Below the pieces are notes generated by a model that searched no databases, was not told the origin of the DNA, and was given only the letters and a program-made list of their open reading frames with translations. Shown here one piece after another: positions 55,904-64,000 of a stretch of 64,000 nucleotides of DNA. The position numbers and the translations under genes were made by a program. The first letter of the stretch is position 1. Each line of letters opens with the position of its first letter. The stretch is from positions 3,844,001-3,908,000 of the forward strand of contig CM065649.1 of NCBI GenBank assembly GCA_033220425.1, in the 5' to 3' direction. The DNA comes from Lepraria neglecta. Its lineage: Eukaryota > Ascomycota > Lecanoromycetes > Lecanorales > Stereocaulaceae.

Positions 55904-57513
55904 ATGGCGAGCGCCTTAAGTGCTTAAAGCGCCCACGAGGCTTACGTGGAGCAAGTGAAAGCAGAGTTTCACGGTCCGAGATATGACTGGTTCTTAGAAA
56001 TTCTCTCCAGATCAGAGTACTGGAGTTTACCGGTAGAGGATAGTTGCTTACACGTCCTCGACTTCGAAGGCAATGCAGCCCCAAAAGAGGTCTTGCGGGT
56101 ACCAGCGAGCGGCGATCTGGAAGACGGATTCCTCCATAATCTTAATTCAGATTTATCCTCGGCAGCGATACGCGTTGTCTTGCTGTATTATCCGTGGTTA
56201 AACTACTTGAATGTCAAGTATGTTGGGACCATAGGCCATACACTCGGCTTAGATCCCCGGTTTTTCATTACACATTTCCGGGATTCGCATCGTGGAAGGC
56301 TTGATAAAGACTGGCGATCACCATCAGTTCTACATCTTGATACGACCATTCTACAATTCCGATTCCGAGAAGGTGGACATATCACCATATGTACTGTGCG
56401 GAATGTAGGTAGGTCTCCCCTTATACCCGGGGAAACTTTTACTGCTCTGTAAATTGACAACGTTTAGTTGTAGTTTTGTACGAATTTCGAAGTGAAGACA
56501 TACAGGTCATAAAGAAGCTTAGGGAACCACTATTAACGAAGTCGTCATGCCTGCAGAGTGACGAGGCCGTGTCGAACCTGAACTTGTCTCCGATCGATTT
56601 AGTGGCTATGATTTTAGAGGTTGAGACTCTTAATCTGGTCACAGCGATCGATATTGAAGATGATGCTATCCGTGGAGAACGTTCGCTGACAAGGACCGCT
56701 CTCAACGCGCGGTTGGTGGTAGGACACTGGCAATCAGGACACTGGGAGTCTTACTGGAGTGATCGGGTCATGATTGAGGCAACAGTGCGAGACCTCAGCG
56801 CCGCGCTCGCCTCCAAGCAATGGTCGAAGGGTTACGCACCACTGGCAAAAAGACTACTCCAGGAGTACTACACAATACTGGATCGGTCACGGTCCCAAGG
56901 CGAGTACATCAGAGAAGGCGTACAGCAGATCCACACTAAAGCCTCTATCGAAGAGACAAGGAAAGGGATACAGCAGTCAGATTCTGTGAGAAGGTGAGAA
57001 GAGATATCTTGTCCACCGCTATGATCAAACCATGGCTTTTCGAATGTTTAGACTGACAGAGAGTCAAGACTCACGCTTGTAGCCTTCGTGTTCATTCCAT
57101 TGAACTTCACTACTTCCTTTTTCGGAATGAACGTGCAGCAGCTCGGAACTGGCAGCACCAATATTGGATACTTCTTCCTCGCTGCGGCATTGATAGGTGG
57201 ATTCGCTGCACTGTTGTCTTCTACTGTCAAGCCACTGGAGCGTCGACTGCAGCATAAAAGGGGAGAGATAGCAGACGACCTTTACGAAGACGTGGAGATC
57301 ATCCAAAAGAGAGAGATACTGCGACAGTCAAAGCTCGGGAAGAGATTGTGGACAAGGACGGCTATTGTCGGACTTGATCAGGACGCCCGGTATGAGTTTG
57401 AAAGGCCTGGACCGAAATTCCGCAAGGCCATGAAGCTCTCAGCGAACAATCGTTGGAAGAAGCTGACGACCAGCCGCAGAGCAACAGGGCAGCAAGCAGA
57501 CCCTGAACGGTAG
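55904..57513 (+). CDS. CorA-like magnesium transporter
   Basis: Exons 55904-55919, 55965-56408, 56468-56993 and 57060-57513 total 1440 nt, giving 479 aa. A straight reading meets TAA at 55925; the GTGCTT...AAGCAG intron removes it and gives MASALKFHGPRYDWFLEILS. The cytosolic domain ends in a long helix (EYYTILDRSRSQGEYIREGV). Next are RESRLTLVAFVFIPLNFTTS and FFGMNVQQLG, with the GMN selectivity motif that defines CorA, and the second membrane segment GYFFLAAALIGGFAALLSS. The C-terminus is basic. CorA proteins form pentameric Mg2+ channels; plasma membrane or mitochondria are both possible here. The 16-nt first exon is the least certain part. Confidence 0.85.
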
Positions 57514-57971
57514 ATAGAGGATGATTCCAGTGCATACCAGCGCTGAAGGACGGAGTAGTATATAGTCGGCAGATAAATCAACAATCCCGGATCTCCGATG
57601 CTCACGCTCAGAATCGAATGGCCAAGTAGAGCTGCTGACGTCGTATCGGTATGCAGCACTGGCAATAGTTTAGTTATTGTTTCTGAGAGCCAAACAAACT
57701 ATTTTAGCCGTAATATTCAACTTTGAGCCACAACTTCATATTTAACTGCTTCGATCATAATACTTGTTAACCGTTAACCTTGATACATTGCTGCCATTGT
57801 TGCTATCTAGGGCTCCTATGCAACAGGACGAAAAAGATAAGGAGAGGAAACAAGCCAAAGGGGGAGCCTGATTATATACACGTTTATGAACACTTCCTCT
57901 TAACTCTTCATACCGTGTTATAGGTGCTTGGTGAAGGTCTTGGACACTTGTATGATCCGCTGAGCCATAGC
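57514..57971. other. Intergenic
   Basis: About 460 bp downstream of the CorA gene with no supported gene; it leads into the 17-bp minisatellite. Confidence 0.35.
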
Positions 57972-58039
57972 AGGTGATGTGTCTAGCTAGGTGATATGCT
58001 TGGCCAGGTGATGTGCCTAGTCGGATGACATGCCTTGCC
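57972..58039. repeat. 17-bp minisatellite, four units
   Basis: Consecutive units AGGTGATGTGTCTAGCT, AGGTGATATGCTTGGCC, AGGTGATGTGCCTAGTC and GGATGACATGCCTTGCC. Confidence 0.85.
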
Positions 58040-58253
58040 AAGTTCGTAACAGCAAATGGAAATGAGTAGAAAAATAGAAAAGAAATAGTAGAACATAACA
58101 TAAGGTGGGTTCAGTGGAATCATGACTGGCTCCTCTCTGATTCGAATCCAACACGAATTGAATAGAGTCTGTCGTTTAAACTTGCAAGGACTTAATAGCG
58201 AGAGCGAGCAGCTAGGCAGCAGGGAGTAGCTGAGGGGGAGCATAGTGGAGTAG

Positions 58254-58390
58254 ATATAGAGTATAGAAGAATAGAAGGGGAGTATAAGGGAGCACAGAGG
58301 GAGTACGGAGGGAGTATAGAGGGGGCACGAGGGAGCAAAGAGGGAGCACGAGGGAGTAAAGAGGGAGTATAGGAGAGCAGCGAGAGAGCA
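58254..58390. repeat. Purine-rich AGGGAGYA minisatellite
   Basis: Degenerate units GGGAGTATA, GGGAGCAC, GAGGGAGCAAA and GAGGGAGTAAA follow one another for about 135 bp on this strand. The same octamer occurs inside the nearby dispersed repeat, so this looks like a local expansion of that family. Confidence 0.75.
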
Positions 58391-58489
58391 AATGAACGAA
58401 ATGAGTGTTAGCGCGCGAGCAAAGCGGCGACGCCTTAGCCAGCCACTCGTCGTGTCTTGCCTTGGGTTCGAGGAATTCTATATATGTTT

Positions 58490-58835
58490 TATATATACCC
58501 CGAACTTAGGTTTGTTCATTGCTGTTTTCGTCCAAGGAAGGGAGCAGGGCCGCTTTGGAGGGAGCATGGGGGAGCATGCAGGGAGGAGGCTGTTCCGGCT
58601 CCCCGTACTTAGGGGGCGCAGCGAAAGGGAGCCTGAATTGACTGCCTCATACCCGGCTATAGCTGCTCACGTTAATATGATAACAATCATCAACACTGCC
58701 TGAGTGAGCCTCCTGCTGCCTTAACTCAGGCCCTCAGCCCCTCACCAGATGCCTGCCGTTGATTCTCTTCTGCTCGTCTTGTCGTGGCAGAAGGAGTTTA
58801 AAGGAGAGCGCGTTGGTATCGAATAAAATAGAATT
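58490..58835. repeat. Dispersed repeat, copy C
   Basis: Begins TATATATACCCCGAACTTAG, then AGGGAGCAGGGCCGCTTTGG, GCTGTTCCGGCTCCCC, GAGCCTGAATTGACTGCCTC, CGGCTATAGCTGCTCACGTT and GAGCCTCCTGCTGCC. It parallels copy B through about AATAAAATAGAA. Confidence 0.75.
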
Positions 58836-59318
58836 GGTGATCGAATGGAGGCAGCACAGATTCGTTTCTCTTAGCGTATTATCAACCTGCTTTTAGTGCT
58901 CCGATGCTTCCTCGATGCCGCCTGTGGTAAAGGAGTAATAGAGATTGCGGAAAAGACGAGGTAAATTATAGGCAAGATGCCGAAAGGGTCGTTGGTTGGA
59001 ATGTTGACTTTGACGGCGCGATAGAGTCGTATGGTTCAGTCCACATCATGCATCCTGCACTTTTGGTCGCGTTTAGGCGCCCCGGGACCATGGTAATTGC
59101 CCCATTGTCGATAGCACAAGTTTCGTTGTGCAAGATGAAGACAGGATTACTTAGCCCGAGATTTAGCTCGTCCTATGTCTTTACCTAGATCCCGCTGTCA
59201 AAGTACCTCAGACTCACGAAGCAACGAATCACGTAAATATCAAAACTATCTGGAAACTGGACGAGCAAGCAAGAATGGATTGAGGCTCTCAGATGCGAAT
59301 AGCGCCTCTATCAATGAC
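58836..59318. other. Intergenic
   Basis: About 480 bp between repeat copy C and the SRP72 stop. No supported gene. The frame at 59175-59561 is antisense to the Lys-rich SRP72 tail. Confidence 0.4.
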
Positions 59319-61445
59319 TTACTTCTTCCCTTTCTTCTTTTTGCCTTTTCCCTGTCCACCTCCTTTCTCAGCAGCTTTGATGACACCATCCGTCCCAGTA
59401 CTCTTTCCTTCGGCGGTCTTCTCGTTACTAACACCCCCTTGCGTCTTCTCTGCTGCCTTCTGCCTTCCTTTCCTACCCTTTGGCCGATAGGTGGACCGGT
59501 CCCTAAGTGGCAGCCATCGTTCCGGATCGGGCGTCTTGGAAGGGTCATAATCCTTCGGTAGCTTCGACTTACGTGCGCGCTTTTTATCTGGCTTGGGCTT
59601 TTCGTTGAGAAGACGTTTCCGGCTTGTGGTAGTGGTGGCGGACGGCAGAGAAGGCACGCCGGCATCTTCCAGGGCAACGACGTCGATACCAGCGATGAGG
59701 CGTGGTACAGGCGTCAAGCTGTCAGCTTCTGCAGCAACTTTCTCTGGAGAAGTAAGTGCATGGGCAGCGACGTAGCCGGCTGTAGCGAATTTGGAAGCGG
59801 AATTTTGAGTGTGCAAGGTGTTGAAAATGTCGCGGGCGATGGCTTGGTGGTCCGGATTCGAAGAGTCCAGGAGTGAGAGGCCAGAGGTTTGAAGGAGCGA
59901 TGTGGGAGGTTTTGATCTATGCCGCCAGTAAGAAGCTGCTTTTGCGAGTACGGTCTTGATTTGTGATCTGCGGCCTTGCTGGGTGTATAGGGAGACTTGA
60001 AGAGCGACAAGGCCGGGTGCGAAGAGAACATCTTGGTCAGCAGGGATGACGGAATCTGACAGATGTTTAATGAGAGACTCGAGAATAGTGACAGCGGAGC
60101 CGTGATTGTTAGTTAGGACATAAAGCTGGATAATCGTCATAGTTAGGCCAACGTCTTTGGGTCGCTTTTCTAGCAATGGCAAGATCTGTTTCAACCCAAG
60201 CTTTGTAAGTTGGCTTTGCGCATGAGCGGCAGCGTTGAGAACGGAGAGGTTGTTCATGTGCGCTGAAGTAATTGGCGAGGATTCTGAGAGGAGACTAGTC
60301 GTAGTCTTTATGACACCGTTGGACTTCGAGGCCAGCAGATCCAGCGCCAATCCATTTTGTTGCATACGTTCTGCTTGAAGCTTGAAAAGATTGTCTGTCT
60401 TTGGTAACGTCTCCGTGCTGTGGAAGAGCCTGTGGGATAAATATGGATTCGAGATTGTCGGTGTTGCAGCCAGCTTGTTATTCTGAGCAATCTGCCTGGT
60501 GTAGAGATCGGGGATTCTAAGGCCATGTCAGCAATTGCCCACAGAACATGTGATATACATCCTTCATACTCTTGGAGCGAAATATCCGAAGCCAGCCTCT
60601 CAGCCTCCTCAGTCTTTCCAAGCTTGCTGAGCACATACAATTGCTGCACGCTAATCGGCAAAAGCTCCGCAGTCTTCTCCTGTTCTGTGAACTCATCAAG
60701 GGCGTTGCAGAGATCTACCGGCACGCAATCAGCTCCGCCTCAAACCTAGCAGTGCCATACCGACCTTTCGCTCTTTTCAACAACACCTCTCCCTGCCCAA
60801 GCTCTCCTCTTGCAATTGAACCACATGCCGCGTTATACGCTGTCTCAAAGGCCTCCAGATCCTCTCTTCCCGGCTTCTTCTTTTGAACCAATTCTCCCTG
60901 CTTTGTCCATTCTAACTGCGCATCCGTAGCCCCACTGTTGATCCTCAAGTCACTTTCTTCGCCTTCCTCTGCAGCCTGGCTTCCCGCCAATTCCTTGTAG
61001 AGCACCGCCGCATTCGCAAAATCCTCAGATCGGTATGACTACCACACGAAACTTGTAAGCACCGCACCCATGCCTCACGTCTCTCCTCACGTGACTGTAA
61101 AGGAGGGAGGATACACACAGCCTGAGCCTCCACATGCCTTGCCCCTCTCTGATCTTCAATCCCCCTTGCAACCTTCTTTGCTTCTTCTAGTTCTCCAACT
61201 TTGTACAAGGCATATGCTCTTTCGACACCAGCTCTCTGTATCAATATATCCCCGCTTTCTCCAAGCACGCGGAGCGCATCATCGTAGCGGTCTAACTTTA
61301 ACAAAGCAATGAATTTGATATATTGTGTCTCCAAGTCATTTCTCGAGGCCTTGAGGGAGGCATTGCAGGCTCGGAGGACCTCTTCGTGGTCTGTGATCGT
61401 TGTGCGTTGGAGGAGGGCGGAGAGGGTTTTGGTGGGGATGGTCAT
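59319..61445 (-). CDS. SRP72: Signal recognition particle subunit SRP72
   Basis: Four exons on the minus strand: 61445-61119, 61038-60765, 60714-60570 and 60516-59319, giving 647 aa (1944 nt). The N-terminal TPR-like helices read TLSALLQRTTITDHEEVLRA and YALYKVGELEEAKKVARGIE. The joins recover QASYRSEDFANAAVLYKELA, LLKRAKDLCNALDEFTEQEK and QEIPDLYTRQIAQNNKLAAT. The C-terminus holds the SRP72 RNA-binding signature DPSKTPDPERWLPLRDRSTY and a Lys-rich tail. SRP72 binds SRP68 and 7SL RNA in the particle that targets nascent secretory proteins to the ER (family knowledge). Apparent frame breaks in the genomic sequence are all explained by 50-80-nt introns. Confidence 0.92.
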
Positions 61446-61625
61446 GATGCCGAAGAGCCTCTGATTTCATGGAGCAAAATTCGATAGATACGAACTCCCC
61501 ATGTTTCCGACTTCGTTACATTTTCCTACACAACAATATTTCTTAGGAGGAACAAAATGTGGAAGATGTTGAATATCAAGAACTTGGTCCCTCCGCACTT
61601 AGCTCTATCAGAACTCGCTTAGCTA

Positions 61626-62232
61626 GAAGGGTTCACCCCCATTTGGGCCACCCTATAGGGCTAAGTCCTACACATCGAATTTTTTCCTTGCAAATATCGA
61701 CTTATCTACCAAACATATCCACCAAAAGCACTCCTATCTACTCCCACTATGCCTATAAGGGCTAATAAACCCCCAGACCCCTCCGAACCGTTGGATCTGC
61801 CCCCAGAAGAGCGTGTCGAGCTTGCTTTTAAGCGTTGGAAGGAGGCAAAAGGAGCCCACCGCGTCCACCAGCTACTGCAAGAAGACGTGCCCCAGCCCCA
61901 GCTGCTGATCTTTCACCGCCATTAAGCCTCCTCCGCCTTATTTCTCCTCCGCTGAGACATCGCAGAAAAATAATATTGCCGGTAAGGGTGACTACTCAGG
62001 AACTACAGCAGTCGGTGGAGACAAGGGCAGGAGAGCTCCGGGGAGCTTCAGAATCAATAATGGGAAGAGGACTACGTGTCAGAAAGCCTCGTAAGGCTGC
62101 TCAGTAGCTAGAAGGCTTTTTGGAGGCAAATAAGTCAGAATATGCAATAAAATCGACCTTGTAGTATGTATGCAGTTCAGCCCTATAGGGTGGCCCAAAT
62201 GGGGGTTTGGCCCAAATGGGGGTGAACCCTTC
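61626..62232 (+). mobile_element. 607-bp Tc1/mariner (pogo-like) deletion derivative
   Basis: The left end GAAGGGTTCACCCCCATTTG, with GGGCCACCCTATAGGGCT after it, is repeated inverted at the right end, where the GGCCCAAATGGGGG part is doubled. TA flanks both ends (61624-61625 and 62233-62234), the Tc1/mariner target duplication. Inside, ATG 61749 opens a 58-codon frame (MPIRANKPPDPSEPLDLPPE, then ERVELAFKRWKEAKGAHRVH), which looks like the start of a fungal pogo/Fot1 transposase helix-turn-helix and then stops. Most of the transposase is missing, so the copy is non-autonomous. Confidence 0.85.
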
Positions 62233-62261
62233 TACGCCTAAATAATATGACGGCTGCGAAT

Positions 62262-62433
62262 ACAGTCGATTGCAAAACCATTGGCGGGAACGCTAAGGCA
62301 CTTTCGGGGTACCCCACTACATACCAAATTTTGGTGGCAGAAGGGGTACAGTCGATTGCAAAACCATTGGCGGGAACGCTAAGGCACTTTCGGGGTACCC
62401 CACCACACACCAAATTCTGGTGGCAGAACGGGT
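62262..62433. repeat. 86-bp tandem duplication
   Basis: Two adjacent copies, 62262-62347 and 62348-62433, start ACAGTCGATTGCAAAACC and end CAGAAGGGGT / CAGAACGGGT. Only a few bases differ. It starts 30 bp beyond the right end of the transposon. Confidence 0.92.
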
Positions 62434-62575
62434 ATATAGAAAGTGCTGCGTTGTCTCTGCAGTAGTGCTCATGTAGTCTTCCTAAAACGGCAAAGATGAA
62501 GCCGCCAGTGCCCCATATATGGTGTTTTGTCTCCCCCCGCGCTCGTAGACTGTAGACCTCATTGTCGCTGTCGCT

Positions 62576-62941
62576 ATGGGCCCCAGAAAGCGTCGTTCCA
62601 GTACGTTTGACAGGTATGCTGCCGTCGATAGAGAGCCTGCTGTCGCCCAGACACCTCGCCGTCTGACCCTGAAGCCTCCTGCCCCTGCTGCTGCTGCTGC
62701 TGCCCCTCAGACACCTGGACGTCTGACCCTCAACCCGCCAGCCCCCCCATCTGGACGGCTGGTGCTGAAGCCACCCCAGGCGCCTGAGCAGGCTGAGAAG
62801 CGTCCACCGCCGCCCAAAAAGGATGGCAAGGCAGCTCCTCAACGAGCTTTGAAGCCAGCTGCTAAGAAGGCCTCTAAAAAGGCTTCTCAACCAGCAAAGC
62901 AGCCCTCCCCAGAGCCCGAGCAAAGCCCCCCTGTAGTATAG
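62576..62941 (+). CDS. Pro/Lys-rich hypothetical protein
   Basis: An open 121-aa frame, MGPRKRRSSTFDRYAAVDRE, with repeats TPRRLTLKPPAP, TPGRLTLNPPAP and SGRLVLKPP separated by Ala/Pro runs, and a Lys/Ala-rich basic end (RALKPAAKKASKKASQPAKQ). It is strongly basic and intrinsically disordered, and could bind nucleic acid. The ORF directly follows the transposon and tandem duplication and precedes the large ORF at 62980. The family is unknown. Confidence 0.55.
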   Translation: MGPRKRRSSTFDRYAAVDREPAVAQTPRRLTLKPPAPAAAAAAPQTPGRLTLNPPAPPSGRLVLKPPQAPEQAEKRPPPPKKDGKAAPQRALKPAAKKASKKASQPAKQPSPEPEQSPPVV

Positions 62942-62979
62942 ACGGATCTTTGCATGCTCCCCGTACATTCCACTCAAGT

Positions 62980-64000
62980 ATGCCACCGCCACCTGTCTCG
63001 TCTAGCCTCTTTTCAAGCCAGCAGTCGTCCTCAGCGCTATTCCTCAGGGCAAGAGCTCAGAAGGCAATTGATTTGGTGCCAGATACACCGTCTCGAACGT
63101 CTATAACCTCATTTCGACATGATCTGCTCGATGAGGATGACGATTCTGATGGAGCTGGGCCCGAGACTCAGTTATCCAACACTCAGACGTATTTCGATAC
63201 CCAGCAGCCCCAAATAAGACGCCATTCGTCTGAAAGCCTGTTCGTAGGCGTCGAAGGTGAATCGAATAAGAGGTGGACGCAGGCTAGGAAGGAGATATCT
63301 CGTAGGGAGGACGTTTTCGGTGAGAGTGAGGAGACTCCAAAGGATGTCGATAACTCGCAGTCTACGGCTGGTCAGCAATCCCACGGTTCTACTACAAATC
63401 AGAAGAAGGGGAAGGCAAATTCGATACACCTGGATAGTGAGGACGAGCTCGAATCGCCAGGACGTGTTGCTTTTAAATATAAGCTTGCTGTCAGGTCATT
63501 CTGGGAGAAAGACATCCAAAGTTCGATTATTCGCAGCCAGACCTTCCGGGACTATACTGTCGATGGCAGTAACGACATTCTTATTAGAACTATGCATAAT
63601 CAGCAGAAGGAATTCGCCGCTAAATGGGCTATAGAGAGAGGCCACGCCTGCTTTCGTGTCTCAGTCCAAGCAACACCATTTTATGAGAAGCTTACAGGGC
63701 CGAATCGACGTTCTACCACCGCCGAGACGCAGCAGGACTGGTATAGTGTTGAAGACGAGCTTCGGGAGTGGCAGAAGGACGGAAAGAAGGGCCTACAGGT
63801 GGACCTTATATACCATTGGGCCCGTAACAGCACGGGGGAGATCCCCGTAGTTGGCAAAGCAGCTGAGAAGAAGCCTGGGACGATTGTTTCAGGAACAGCA
63901 AGAGGCTCTACACATATCCCAACTAATAGGCTTCTTGGGGAGATGGATGAGACGAATGCAGGGGAGCCTTGGAGGCAAAAACAACAGGAAATACACAATC
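62980..64000 (+). CDS. Large hypothetical ORF, truncated by the window end
   Basis: The frame from ATG 62980 stays open for 340 codons to base 64000 without a stop, so the gene continues beyond the window. The first ~150 residues are Ser/Gln/Asp-rich (MPPPPVSSSLFSSQQSSSAL, HDLLDEDDDSDGAGPETQLS). After that the protein becomes globular: GRVAFKYKLAVRSFWEKDIQ, SSIIRSQTFRDYTVDGSNDI, KEFAAKWAIERGHACFRVSV and QQDWYSVEDELREWQKDGKK. No domain was recognised. The position beside transposon remains and the basic companion ORF suggests, but does not prove, a mobile-element or accessory gene. Confidence 0.6.
   Translation, partial: MPPPPVSSSLFSSQQSSSALFLRARAQKAIDLVPDTPSRTSITSFRHDLLDEDDDSDGAGPETQLSNTQTYFDTQQPQIRRHSSESLFVGVEGESNKRWTQARKEISRREDVFGESEETPKDVDNSQSTAGQQSHGSTTNQKKGKANSIHLDSEDELESPGRVAFKYKLAVRSFWEKDIQSSIIRSQTFRDYTVDGSNDILIRTMHNQQKEFAAKWAIERGHACFRVSVQATPFYEKLTGPNRRSTTAETQQDWYSVEDELREWQKDGKKGLQVDLIYHWARNSTGEIPVVGKAAEKKPGTIVSGTARGSTHIPTNRLLGEMDETNAGEPWRQKQQEIHN

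Noticed and set aside
57972-58039. CRISPR-like array
   Set aside because: The 17-bp units are directly adjacent with no unique spacers, so this is a minisatellite.
62183-62992. 269-aa minus-strand ORF
   Set aside because: It runs through the transposon end, the 86-bp duplication and the antisense of the Pro/Lys-rich ORF; the Leu/Arg/Ser-rich text is an artefact of the opposite strand.

Overview
The window looks like nuclear DNA of a filamentous ascomycete (Pezizomycotina). The evidence is short GT-AG introns of about 45-120 nt, dense genes on both strands, fungal-type gene structures, and families such as Mcd4, Msp1, Pcs1/Csm1, SET9, ATP19 and CorA-like proteins. A leotiomycete is my best guess, but the sequence does not prove it. 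Most genes had to be assembled from several exons, and many joins are fixed by reading-frame closure plus recognisable family sequence.

Left part (1-29.7 kb), mostly housekeeping: an acyl-CoA:6-APA acyltransferase-like hydrolase; a divergent mitochondrial pair (ATP synthase subunit K and an MTP18-type fission protein); a broken acidic protein with a duplicated exon; an AT-rich stretch of decayed ~0.4 kb tandem repeats; the mitoribosomal uL14 gene divergent from the H4K20 methyltransferase SET9; a heavily broken hypothetical gene; a saccharopine-dehydrogenase-like oxidoreductase; a RING-PHD protein; cystathionine beta-lyase; an unassigned membrane protein; RNA polymerase II subunit RPB9 divergent from a Pin1-type prolyl isomerase; and a large protein kinase.

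Middle (30-53 kb): a decayed CorA-like gene, the Msp1 AAA ATPase divergent from the monopolin subunit Pcs1/Csm1, the GPI-anchor enzyme Mcd4, a foldback repeat cluster beside an LTA4-hydrolase-type aminopeptidase pseudogene, a GDSL esterase, a disordered nuclear-type protein, glutamate 5-kinase, and a large repetitive secreted protein with a GPI-like tail.

Right part (53-64 kb), accessory and repeat-rich: a three-copy dispersed repeat with AGGGAGCA-type purine runs; a five-exon gene with a PD-(D/E)XK-like motif whose stop codon sits inside one repeat copy; a 163-bp MITE with near-perfect terminal repeats and a GCCGGG target duplication; an intact CorA transporter; SRP72; a 607-bp deletion derivative of a Tc1/mariner (pogo-like) transposon; an 86-bp tandem duplication; a Pro/Lys-rich ORF; and a large ORF that runs off the window edge.

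The most interesting unexplained signals are the nuclease-like gene plus repeat unit (53.3-55.4 kb) and the transposon-flanked ORF pair at 62.5-64 kb. Several accessory genes carry frameshifts or stops while the core genes are clean. That argues for real decay rather than general sequencing error, although single frameshifts could be assembly errors.
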